Origin: Chlorops oryzae | Lineage: Eukaryota > Arthropoda > Insecta > Diptera > Chloropidae | Length of the DNA stretch: 64,000 bases | Reading direction: 5' to 3' | NCBI GenBank assembly: GCA_020466095.1 | Contig: CM035808.1 | Coordinates: 32,178,391-32,242,390, forward strand | Part shown: positions 36,001-48,900 of the stretch, one piece after another | Layout: each line of letters begins with the position of its first letter | Numbering within the stretch: position 1 is the first letter of the stretch | The notes under the pieces: model-generated | Told to the model about the DNA's origin: nothing | What the model saw: only the letters and a program-made list of their open reading frames with translations | Databases searched by the model: none | Program-made: the position numbers and the translations under genes

Positions 36001-39000
36001 CGCAATAGAGGTCAGAGTCTACAGCACCATGTGTTTAAAAAATAAGTACTAAGAAACTAGAAACGAAAAGAAAAACAAGAACATACATACATAATTATTA
36101 TGATGCGGTTTGGAAGAATCCAAACGAACGAGGGAAGCAGCAATATAAGCCTTGGAAGAACATTTGCCGCACTAAATTCAAATGAAGCGAAGAGCCAGGA
36201 AGCACGCAATGACGGAGATGGTGCCATGTAAGAGGATGGTGCTAAGAATATCCTCGTTATGGTTTCGCAAACTTTGAAGCAACACTAACTGCACATTATT
36301 GGCGGTATTTTTCAGTTTAATATCAATTAGAAAGAAATTTCGAAATCGCTCAAAGCAAAAGCAGGAAACTGTCATCGCTTCAGATGTTAAAGAAATTCTC
36401 ACAAATCGTTTCCGGTCTTTCAAATTATTTCTTTCAGACAACAATTTTAATTCGGACTTCGTTTTACTACAATGGTCTCAATGCAATGTGCAATGTACGC
36501 TCAGAAAAATCAATAAAACCGAAGACCTTTTAATGCACAAGTTTCTTGAACTTTGTTTCGCCTTTCATTGCAGGCACAAATGCCCGAATGCGAATGTATG
36601 TATGTGGCTCTGAGTGTGTTTGAATTGTCGTCGGTCGCTTTATTTTTGCTCTTTCTTTTGGATTGTCGCATTTCTATGCCAAGAATTTTAAATTATATGT
36701 CATTTTAATTGGCCTTCCTCGTGTATATATCGTTCGTTCGTTCGTTCGTTCGTATGTAGCCATAGCTTTGGAGCCGTCTTGGCGCTGTTGCAGCCTTGAA
36801 GAATTTTGTTCTTTTTTGGAGTTTCTATGAAGCACTGCTACGGACACTCAAATGCATACAAATGATCGTATCAAAAAGCACTTACCTGTGCTCTTTTAAC
36901 TTACGATACGTTTCTATTTTGGTGCTGGACAAACTCAACTGTCCGCCGAAAAATTTATCTACGTTCTCGGGCCAACATATTGCAATGCATGGCTTGAATG
37001 CAAATTGCTCTTGACACAAAAAAAAAATTTGAATATTTCTGTTGCCTCTGCAGTTTAGTTTCCTTAATTCAATGTAGAAAACATAGAGCTTTTCGGTAAG
37101 AACTTAAAGCTTAATCTTTCTTAACCCTTGTGTGCCCATTTTGTGAGTTCAAGAATTGGAAATAATTAAGAATTGTTTATATTTAAAATTCCTTCTCAGA
37201 AAGGTATCACATGCACTTCTAAAACCCAAAGCTGTTTAAACAAAAATTCAATATTCTTTAAATAGAGAACTCCCAATACTTTTAATGAAAGAAAACAAAA
37301 CTGAAAACGAGTCGTCTTTAGAGAAAACGGGAAATAGATATTCTCTTCTCGCTTGTTTTCTTCATGTGTTTATTCTGGCATTATATTCCAGTGAACACAA
37401 AAACCTGTCAGGTACGTACATCAATCAAAATTTGGAGTTTTTCCTTTACTTTTCATTCATCTTAATTATGATGGCTTTTCAGTTCTCGTGTGTATGGAAA
37501 GAAATTTAAAAGTTGGAAACTAAAGAGCAATTAAATATAAGAGTCAAATAAACATGCGACAAAAGAGAAGAAGAATCGTGATCAGAAGTGAATTCACGTT
37601 TGCTTGCTTAAGTTTACTTCGGCCTTAATTGATCCCATATTGAAGGTAGGGCATTAATGTATGACTTACACAGAGAAAAAAAATCGACCAGAAAACTGGT
37701 TAAATCAAAAGGAAAAACATACAAAACGGCTTCAACAAGGAATATTTTAAATTTTAACAATTTTTCTCGTTGAAAAAAGTAAAGATTTTCCTTTTGAATC
37801 AACTATAGTATGTTTCAGGTTGAATTGAAATGATAATTTTCAAAAATGGATTTAAATTTAAATTGTTGAACTAACCACGGACATAATTGAAATGACAAGA
37901 TAATTTTTAAAATAAAAAAAAAATTTACTAAAATACCTATAAAAGAAGAACTGTCAAAACAAAATTATTTAACGTTCAAAGCAAATAACCACAGAGCCTT
38001 CTGCTGAACAAAGCCCCAAAAATAGCCATCGGATGGACTTCATCCAATTTTGTCCTTCCATCGTCGTCATATAGAGTTGTCGTGATTGCTTTCGCAATGC
38101 TTAAAAAGTTCTAAGATGAATGCATATCTTATATGTCTTATTTTATAAACCAAATGAGAATAATACCGAACGAAAAGAAATGTAATTAAACATATTTCCT
38201 TTCAAATCAACCAAAAATGTTGTTGACTTAACAATTTTTCTTTTGAAATTTTTGTTCTGCTCGAAAATCAAAAGGACTGTGAATATCAATGCGCCCTTTT
38301 AAAAAAAATCATGGTTAAGTTCGCTCAGTGTAGGCCATTGCCCCCAGTATCTCTCGCACCAGGCTACGACCCTGGGGAAAACGAATTACGTTCGAAAGAC
38401 CTAGCAACATTTTGCATTTGGCTTGTTTATTATTTTTCGTATAAAAACGACAAACTCGAACTCAACGATCCATATCCAAAGAAACAATTTTTTGGTTTTT
38501 TTTTTTTGCGTTACTGCATTTAATACTGGTTTCGATGTACTTCAGTTAGGGTGAATGCATTTACACCCTTTTCATAAACAACGTCTATAAGAAGCCAATT
38601 ATGTGGCATTGTTTGTGGAGAACTTTTCGCAGTAAAATTCCCTTCTACACTTTCCCTCAAGAATGACTTTCTTTTGGGGGTTGACATGACCGTGCTGGTC
38701 GTTTAAAACATGGTCACAAACTTGTACGAGAAGCCAATTATGTACAAACATGACTTCGAGAAGCATATATAGTATATATATGTATGTGTATGTGTATAAA
38801 TGTGACCAGTATATAATGAATTTAACACACATAGTTTCGATTTTGAACGCATTTCCGAAATTGATTTGAAAAAAACATATGTTCCTTAATAACCCAAAGT
38901 CTATAGAGCCAAACAAATTGATCGTGTTTTTATGCGTTTTTCACTGAAACTTCTCAAGTGGCAGCAGAAAACTTTCGTCAAGGAAAACTATCCATCACTG

Positions 39001-42000
39001 GAAGCATTTTTTTTTTCATCTATTTAAAAAGAGATTTTAAATCGCTTTTTCATTCGGATTCATTTATTCGGTTTGGAAGTTGCTTCTCTTCACCCTCAAT
39101 GGATGCATTCAGTTTCAGTGCTTCTTATCCGAATATACTCATCATTGGCGTTGTTATCTACGGTTGTAGTTTCTCACTCGTAAGAACAGCAATCTTATTT
39201 GTATTGTATTTTCTAATTTGTAGAATTTAAGAAAATTTCTTCCTTCTGACACGTGACCTTAAATCTGCACCAAATAGATTAAATGCCCCCCCAAAGGAAA
39301 ACCATAAATTGTGGGATTTCATTGTGAAGCCTTAAAAAAAGAAAAAAAAACACCACCTTTTGGACATCAGCAAAATGTAATTTGCACATTAGCCGTGACT
39401 TTTGTATGTACCAATATTTTTACACCGCCAGCGCCATACTAGATGTAATCAGTGGAAATTATAGGCGTATCAAACAGTGGGCTGAAACATATTAATATGC
39501 CGGAGAAAAAAACGAAGCACTTTTCATTACGGCTTGTCACGGAAAGTGCCACATAAATTAGGTTCTTAGCTGAAAAGCGGCGTGAGAAATTGCATTTTCG
39601 TTCTTAATGTTTGAGTAACGAAAAAACAAATTATTTTTTAGGTGATATTTAGGTATTGTAATGGTCAGCAACGGATGACTCCAGGCTTTCTTCAAGCGTT
39701 ACTAATATCGAGGTGGATTTGCTTTCATTTCAATACATAACATGCAAGTTCTAGCCTTGAAAAGTATAAAAAAACAATCGGAATTTAATGTTAATATCCG
39801 ACACTCTTTGCGTCGAGAGAAGGGGCTTCATCGAACCATTTGTGAGGGTACCGCCAGTATTAGGGTCTGTTATGAAAACTAGATACATTAGAAATTTTGA
39901 TAATATTGAAAATTATTGTAGTTTTCGTAAAAGTATTTTAATTAGACCCTTTTGATATTTAATTTATTTATTGTATGACTATGCCTCGGAATTTGAATAT
40001 GTAAAAAATGAAAAAAAAAAAATTCCAAAAAATATTCAAAAAAATATTCAAAAAATATTAACAAGTTAAAAAAAAAATGTAAAAAATGCAAAATATTCAA
40101 AAAATTCACAGTCAAAAATTCTAAATTAGTTCGATTTAGTATGCCTATTAAAATTTTGAATTGTCAAATTAACAAAAAAAAAAAGCCTACTTAAGTGCAG
40201 TGGCGTAGCGAGCCCAACTGGCGCCCGGTGCATAATAGATTTTCGGCGCCCCTTCCCTGCACCCCCAACTTTAGTAGGATAAGGTCGTTATAACAATGCA
40301 CAAACAACAATATTGAAAATATTATAGATACATAAATTTCATCATTTTTTAAGGAACACTTTTATTATTAGTAAAAAAAAAGGTAAGGCTATACATACAA
40401 TGACATGCGAAATTTTGTACATTTGTTAACAATTGCTTTTGTTTTTTTCAATTATTACGAAAGAAATTCAATTTTTTTCTTAAATTTAAAAAATTACACT
40501 ACCGTTGTTTTTATGACATGTTTTACTAAAACATCTAAAAATAAAACATTTATGGAAACATGGCATTAGCGAAAGTCAGATGATTCCGTCAACGAGCTTA
40601 CGCGTTTTATACGTTCGCTTTGCGCTATCAAATCGTAGTGCAAAGCGCGGAAAATTATTTCCATACAAAATTTGACAGTTGGTTTATGAGGGTGCGAGAA
40701 TATCAGGTTTGCGCTGTTACATGAGTACCACCAAAGTTAATATCATGTACGAAATGGCCGAAAGACTTCAGCATATGGCAGATTTCGTGATATATAAACA
40801 TATAAGCAGGTTAACTTAAATAAATAAAAATTTTATGGCGATTTCTTGAAATATGTTATACATGCATTTTTTACCAATTAAAAAAAATAAGAACTAAGGC
40901 ACATTTAGAGAGACCGCTTCAAGTGAGCAGTTCATTTCTGTTGCTTTTTCTTTCTTCGGATTTTCCCGAATCATCGTATTGGCATAGCCCGCCCGGTGTT
41001 CCTTCACCGCGATGTGAATGCGGACTGAAAATCCATGTTTGTGCGTACATGGCTTGTACCGTGTGTGTCGGAGGATTTATCGATAAATTTTATGGATTTG
41101 TGCAAATGCTTGTATACTGTAATTGAGCCTTTACTCCTCGTAACACAAAGACATCGATGTCCGGGTTTAGATTGGGAAACAATGTTTCGGAAACATTTGT
41201 CAACACTAGTTTCTTTACATGGGAAAGAATGAGAGATCAAAATAATTGTTTCCGCAACATTTTTTCCCAATCTAAGCCCGGACATCGATGTCTTTGTGTT
41301 AAGGTGTTAATGTGTTAAGGTGTTGTTTAATGCTATAAACAGAATAAGGGCGTCAGCGAATATTCGCTCGACGTCGTTGCTTAAAATGCACACGGTTATA
41401 CGAAGTTGCCCACAACACAGCGAATTTCGCCGCGTCAAAACGCCGCAATAGCTCTAATTCTAATGGTAGCGCCGGCGACTGGCGAATCGCAGAATTTACA
41501 CATCAAAAAACATATGCATTTGTATAAAATCTTTGAGATTTTGTTTCGAAAATGAGGGTTTGTACTTTCTGCTGGCAATGACTTATATTTTCAATCATAG
41601 TTTTTCGAAATTCTGAAAACAACATGAGTTCGCCATTCGCTGTCATTGTGTTTACCCGCGCGAATTCTTCGGCGTATTCGCCTGGCGAATATTCGCTTAC
41701 GCCCTTATTCTGTTTATAGCATAACAATAAACAAATCCGAAAAATAAATGGTAAATTTTTCATTTTTTCTTTAGGATCATTTGGTGCCCCCCTACGAGTA
41801 GCGCCCGGTGCATGATAGACCCCCATGCCCCCCCCCTCGCTACGCCACTGCTTAAGTGAATAAAATATTCAAAAAGCACAGTTAAATTCAAATAATTCAA
41901 CAAAAAAAATCCAAAATATTCAAAATCCAAACTCTATTTATGACGTTTAAGATACGAAAATTGCGAGCGGGCGAAAATTAAACAATTTTTCGGGTATCAA

Positions 42001-45000
42001 CTGAATACAAACCCCTTAATTTTTTTGTTGCTACACCAATTCGGGGTTAATTTTTGAAAATCTTTAAGAAATATTTAATTCATAAATTTTTGAAAAATTG
42101 TATATGAAAATTCATAAAACAATAATGAAAGTATTCCTTAAAAATACCAAAACCATTCTTTAAAAGAAAAAAAAAAATATTCAGAATAATTTACAAAAAA
42201 ACAAGTTGAGTTGTGTCATAGGACACCAGATAAGAACGAAGTTCATTATAGTATTTATAAATGTTAGTAAATATAATTCGCAGCAAGGTTTTTCGCAAAA
42301 CTCAATTGTTTTTATTAATCGAAAAATATATGTATACAAGACGGCTGTTTGTTGTTTTCAACTGTTTTTAACAAGCGAAAATGCGATACAGTATATTCTG
42401 CTTAGCTGCATTCAATTATTTTCCAGACAATTTTATGCACTTACGCGAAAAACGCACCTACCCGAAATTTTGTATTTTTGAGTAACATATCAGAATGTCT
42501 TTAACAACACTTGAATTCTTAAAAGACCGCCGTCCAAATATTAATTTTATTAACAAACAAGTAAGAAAGCTAAAGTCGGTCAAGCCCGACTTTGAAATAC
42601 CCAGCGTCCCGACGTTATGAGCGCACTATGTTTTGCTTCTCAATTTATGGGCGTGGCAGTAGGAGGGCCACATAAATTATTTCCCTACACCTTTCATTCG
42701 CCTTGGTGAACCTATGTTGCGAATTTGAAGCTTCTACGCCTTTTACTTCGGAAGTTACGAAAAATCTTCATTTTTGGGCGTGGCAGTGGGCGGGCCACAT
42801 ACATTTTTTTCCTACACCTTTCATTCGCCTTGCTGAACCTATGTTGCGAATTTGAAGCTTCTACGCTTTTTACTTCGGAAGTTACGAAAAATCTCCATTT
42901 GTGGGCGTGGCAGTGGGCAGGCCTCATAAAATGTTTTCCTACACCTTTCATTCGTCTTGGTCAACCTATGTTGCGAATTTGAAGCTTCTACGCCTTTTAC
43001 TTCACAAGTTACGATAAGCCCTTATTTGTGGGCGTGGCTCACGGAGGGCGGCGTCCATTTCTTTCCAGGATATGTCCCTTTTCGTAGTTTACCAGTACAC
43101 CAAATATCAATGAAATGTGTTGAGTGGTTCGCAAGTTACAAGCATTTTACTGAAAACACATTAAATTCATTTGTGGGCGTGGCAGTGAGCGGATGTCTTC
43201 CATTTTTAGTTAGGATCATACTCGGACGCCGATATACCTGTGTGCCCCATTTCGACTTGATTGGTCCAGCCGTTTCGGAGGAGATCCGGACACGGACGGA
43301 CGGACAGACGGACATGTCTAAATCGAATTTTTGATCCTGACAAGAATATATATATATATAATATATGTCTATATCTACGGAGCGTTATTCTGGCTGTTAC
43401 AAGATACCGTAATATAAAACAAATAAGTACTTTGACTTACTTTCGCTACTTGAACGTACTTATTACAAGTAATCGGACTCACATGGTTGCATTTAAGTCA
43501 CACATTTCCTATATTTCTGTTAACTTGTCATCGAAATTTCAACTCTGATTTCCTTTCTTCAAAGTAGTGAGTTCGTTACTTCCTTTCAATTTACTTTAAC
43601 AGCGTTGAGCCCTCAAAGTGCTAAGTTAGATAAGCAGAATATACTGGAACTGAAAAAGCATACGTGTAAAGCATACGCGTAAATTTTCATACATAAAGAT
43701 GTTTTAAGGTATCGATATTTTTCACACCGATATTACATCTGCAGCCCCCGGAGTACAGACGATGATTTTAAATATGTTTTAATTATGTACGAATTGACGT
43801 ATACTTTGATAGCGCAAAAAAATTATAAGCTACCTAAAATGCACTTATATATTTGCAAAAACCTACTAATCGGAGTTATTCTGAAAACGTTCAGTCTGGC
43901 AGCACCACATATTGTTTTGTTTTGTTTGAATGCATTTATGCTTGTATGTGTCTGTGTAGTTTCTGAATTTAATAATTAATTGTTTTTTCGGGATATCGTC
44001 GGAAATAAGTGTCGCCTAAAAAAGTATAATATCTCGGCCGCATCAGCAAGTCATTTTACGTAAATATATGTATATTTCTTTCTTTTTGCAAAGGTTATTA
44101 TACCCTTTTTTGCGAACTTCAATTTAGGTAACGCGGATTTTATAGCGGTTTTTCACTTTTTCTCGACTAGGTCCCCTGTCGCTATCGTTTCATAAAGAAC
44201 TTCGTTCTAAAAATTAATTAAAGCCACATTTGCTTAGAAAAGCGAATCAACTCAATTTACCTATTCTTTGCCACAAAAATGAATGGAAAAATATTTTATT
44301 GCATCGAAGGAAAAAAACAATTTTTCCTGTATCGTTTATACCACAATTTTCGATTGCCAACAATAAAAATGCTTCACAATAAAGTAGAAAATGGGTGACC
44401 TAAAGCACTTTAAAAACATAAAAAACAGTTCAAATAAAACAACAACAAAAACAATTTTCAATAGATATAAAAATAGATAAATGAAAATTCCTATTTGTCT
44501 TTTTTTTATTTTTCATTTTTCGTGTTTCTATTTTTCCAATCACTTTTACAATTGAAGAGCGTTGAAAATTTGTATGATTTTCGTAATTGTGGGCTTTAAG
44601 AGTTTTGCCAACCGGTTGAAGAGTGCTACAACAATTGCTGCCAACGATATCGCCGGCTCCTTTGTAACTTGTGGCACTATCGGCTGCATTGCCTTACGGT
44701 TGACAACAATTATAAAGCCGGCATTACTCTACCCCCAGTACTACTTCTGATGGAATTTTTTAAGTAATAGCAACAATTTTACAGCCATAATCATTCATTG
44801 ACTTCAAATGAAATAAAACGAAAATTTTCGAAAATTTCAAATCAATTTATAATGATGACTTATGAGGTCTTAGTGAACAACAGAAAGTCGATCTCGTAAT
44901 TTTTGCAAGCTGTGGCCTCACTGGCCCATAAACCCAATAAATCAATCATTAATCACTGCGCTGATCTACGCTGCTCTGAGCGACTCTTTCAGCGACGATT

Positions 45001-45876
45001 TAAACGTGAAATTAATTTTAAAGCGACAAACATTTTGAAGTGGATTTCACTTTCTTAAAAAAAAATCTAAATAAATTTAAAGAATCTTTATGGCAAATGT
45101 ACTCGTTCGTTTGTGCTTCACTTTATGAAGTAATTCCAAACATTTTATTTATTTATTTTCACACTCAAGAGTATCGATTGTCGAAGCGTAAACAAAGAAA
45201 TAAAAATTCATTTATTTGCCCAGCAATTCCAGGCCATCGGGTTTTATCGGGCAGAACTCTAATAACGAGATATAAACAAACAAAATTTGTCCCCAATAAT
45301 AAAATTTCAAAATAAATATTTATACCTCCTCGCACACAGGATGTCGAGTTGAAATTATGAAGAAAAAATTAAATAAACAAAAAATTCTTGTGCAGGCTCC
45401 ATTCTTATTTCCTCTTGATACGAGATATGTCCTCTTCTTTTTTTTTTTTTTCATTTATCACAGTTGCAACAATCTACACCATCATTGCGAAGGAACGTAC
45501 ATATACATACATACATACATACACTACTTGAAGGCACGTCTCCTTTTGGCTAGAAATCATGGTGTGATTTTGTTGAAAAATATGAGTTTTACATTTCATC
45601 GCACGGACACAATTCATCGCCCCGACGGTCCGACACTCTGACATAAGCACTGCAATTTTGTATGCAAATTTCTTAACATTAGACAGGATACTGCAGCCAG
45701 CATATTACGAAAAAACATTATTGTTTTATTGCCAAGGAAAGCACTTCACATTTTATTCATACCCACCGTAGTGTAAGATTCTGTGAGTTCCGTTTTGGAT
45801 TCGTTTACACTTTTTCGAAACTTTTTCAAAAACAAAAGGACTTTGTCTCATGATTCTTCCGAGCCTTTGAACCAAA

Positions 45877-45911
<35 letters not shown>

Positions 45912-48900
45912 TAGTAGTAACAGCAGCAGAAACATCAACAGCAGAACTACCAGAGATAACACAAGAACACATACAATCAGCTTTCTCTAAATGAAATTGA
46001 GATTCTTTTTGCATTGTTCTCAGTCGAGTCGGCAGTTGCTGGTTAACTTACCACACAAAACAAATTGTTGCCTCCAGCGGCTGTCGCCAGCACCAGTTGT
46101 TGGATCCGAAGCAGATTGAAGTGAATGTTGAAACTTGAGCTTAACTCAAAAGTTTTTGCTGCGTGTCATTTGATTCTGCAAAAGTTAACAAAAGCATGAA
46201 ATTTTCATACCTTTTAATGTCTAATCTTGAATTTTATGGAATAACTTATGATGCCTTATTAAGGATTCACATACAAAGCGAACTACATAGCATCATTCCG
46301 AAAATATTACAAACAAACAAAAATAGTTTTTCCAAGATTTTCACTCGTTATGCAATAAGACAATCAGTCGCGTTATAATCCGTCTTGAGGATCAAAATTA
46401 AATTAAGCATCTCAATTTAAAGTAATGAAAAGAAAAAAGTTTCACTGTTGCCAGTTTATAAAGGATATTGTACGTGTGTGTGTGTGTATCCCCTAAATGA
46501 TTTCCCTTGAATTTGATTCTGAAATCTTCTAAAAACCAAAGCGTGTTGCCATAAAAATACCCGGAAAAATCTTTTCTATCCCAAGTCTTCGCTGAAGTCC
46601 AGAAATTCTTCTTCATTTAGGAGAAATTTCCCTAAACTCACTGCAGTGGTACGCTTCCACATCAGGCAAATATCTTCACATAAAGTATGAAAATTATCGA
46701 TAACAGAAATATCGATTTACATCATTGACGATTCGAGCAAAATTTTGAAAGGCCAGATGTAATGAAAAATCATTTCAATGATGCCTAATGGATTATCTAT
46801 TGTATTTGAGCTAAGAATTGACATAAAATTCTAGAGTCGGGACTATAAATACTTTTAGTCGGGTTCCTCTCAGGCGATTGGTCCGCTTACTGTTAAACCA
46901 ACCGTGTCACTTCATTAATTATGAGGCGACATATGTATGTATGTACGGTTTCTTTATTGTCAACAAATGCCCAACTCATATGGGTCTCCAATTTCTATTT
47001 GTTTTATGTCAATTTTATTTTTCAATCTTTAGTAAATTTCCTATAAATAGTTGAAATAATTTAACCACTTAAGATGTCCCATTCCCATTATAAATAAGAC
47101 CATATGACATATGTTGTTTGTTTATTCTAGTTGCACATTCTTCCCTAATTCAAAGAAGAAGAAAAAAAAAATCTCTTCACTCAAGCGAAAACGCACGCAG
47201 GACGAATTTTATGCCCGGGTGAGGTTTGTGCACTCAAGCGTAAACGTTTGGTACCTTCTTCAAGGAGAAAACTTCTCATTCTTGTAATAATTCTCTTTTG
47301 CATTTACGTGCACTCGTACGATCTCAAATAACTGGCATGATATTGCGGAATTATGTTACTTAACTACATACTTATTTCACTGAGAAAGGGCAGCAACGCA
47401 CGCGATGACTATTTTACGGATGCGTTACGCTGAACAATGAATTAGAATTCTCTGACGGTGCCATCTAAATCGCATCAGGAGCTGCAGCGATGCATTTTAA
47501 ATGAAAAACAGTCGTGTCGTTCACTGCTTTAAAGAAAGAATACGCGATTTATTAATATTTTCATTACAACAAAATTTCCACTTTTCCGATGCTACAAAGT
47601 AATAATAAAAAAAACCACAACGTTTGCAGCCCTGTGAACCTGACATCGAAGTTGAAGGAAAAAATTTTTTTTTATTGCAAAGGTTTGTACCTGATTGTAC
47701 CACCTTTTATTTCGTTAGTACCAAAAATTCGCAAATGCGGAACTTTTGGTTGCGGATCCGCAAATGCGAAACTTTTAGTACTGGGTCCGCATGGGCAGAT
47801 ATGCTTCGGACGCGGTTTTAAAACGTTTGCGAATGAAAATTTCGAAATTCGTGCGGATGCGGAGCAAGTACTAAAAGTTTCGCATTTGCGGATCCGCTAC
47901 CAAAAGTTCCGCATTTGCGAATTTTTGGTACTAACGAAATAAAAGGTGGTACAATCAGGTCCTTAACTTTGCAATAAAAAAAAATTTTTCCTTCCACTTC
48001 GATGTCAGGTTCACAGGGCTAACGTTTGCCCACGGGCTACTTTAAAAACCTGTCAACTTCCCATTGATTTTTTGTTTTTATTTTGAATAATCAATCGTTT
48101 CGATGTGTACATAAACTTTAAAAACAAAATACATAAGTAAACAAATCTGCAGTTAAAAGTATTAATTAAATTCATTTGAAAGGCTCTTTACATAAAATAC
48201 TTTCGCAGTATGCAAATTTGTCGTGCATTTTCATTTAATCCCCTCGAAAATATTATCTTACAAATAGTCACAAATGTTTTTCAGATTGTTTTTTTTAAGT
48301 AAATTTTAAATAATTTTTTCATATCGAGTTGCCAATTCCCTTAATGCATATTCCGCACACATGAAAAAATGGACAGAAAAAAACTGAACCTATTCAGGTG
48401 TGCTAAACTGCAGCAAAAATTGTAAATAAAAATTTCGATCAAAATAAATTGAATTCAGAGAAAATTTTCCCAATGCCGTTTTACGAACATTAAATTTTTT
48501 GTATGAATTTGACAAAAGAACTCACATTGATGTAATGTCCATTTTCTTTTTTGTTCTTTTGCAGATGGCTCACAATTGCAAGCGCCAAGGTTTACGACGC
48601 AACCGTCATCATCGGGCTCCATAGTTAGTGAAGGACGCACAAAAATTCTCCAATGTCATGCATTAGGTAAGTGACAAAGTGACTTCCACGAAGCCACTCA
48701 AATCGAATTGTTACCAAAGTATGAGTTTACTTCTGGACTTTGTTCAGCTTACGATGAAATTAGATTTAACTCCACCATTGTAAACTGATATCGATGAAGT
48801 GTGGCCAGGCAGGAAAGGCGGCAAAGGCATTTTCCAAGATAATGGAGTAGAAAAATAATAACCTTTTATGAGGTTTCAGTTTTCATCAGAGCTCAATATG

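Larger units (their letters stand above)
40198..41850. mobile_element. hAT-like non-autonomous element (1653 bp)
   Basis: Terminal inverted repeats are CAGTGGCGTAGCGAG and CTCGCTACGCCACTG, flanked by an 8-base duplication CTTAAGTG (40190-40197 and 41851-41858). A subterminal GCGCCCGGTGCAT word occurs near both ends. No transposase frame. Two further inverted-repeat structures are nested within it. Confidence 0.88.
39976..41945 (+). repeat. AT-rich dispersed repeat split by a hAT-like insertion
   Basis: From GACTATGCCTCGG to about 41945, excluding the insertion at 40198-41850, this matches the reverse complement of 56848-57125. It is made largely of AAAAATATTCAAAAA words. Copy 2 has no insertion, so this pair gives an occupied and an empty site. 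Confidence 0.75.
7869..48564 (+). other. sdk: sdk intron 1, 40.7 kb
   Basis: Donor GTAAAT at 7869, acceptor TTCTTTTGCAG ending at 48564. No additional in-phase Ig-like exon was seen in it. Most recognisable content is transposon-derived and listed separately. Long first introns of adhesion genes often hold enhancers. Non-repetitive segments such as 17,820-17,930 and 26,080-26,320 are candidates by composition only. Confidence 0.75.

Noticed and set aside
42712..43334. Frames of 79 to 125 residues in the DINE-1-type element, with similar ones at 62241-63183
   Set aside because: They arise from tandem 125-base non-coding units and appear in any copy; no conserved protein is visible.
44562..44750. 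Small secreted or membrane peptide gene in a GC-richer patch
   Set aside because: Open on both strands with no start context, splice sites or recognised family.
45753..46014. Leu-rich and Ala-rich frames
   Set aside because: Translations of the CAG repeat on the other strand.
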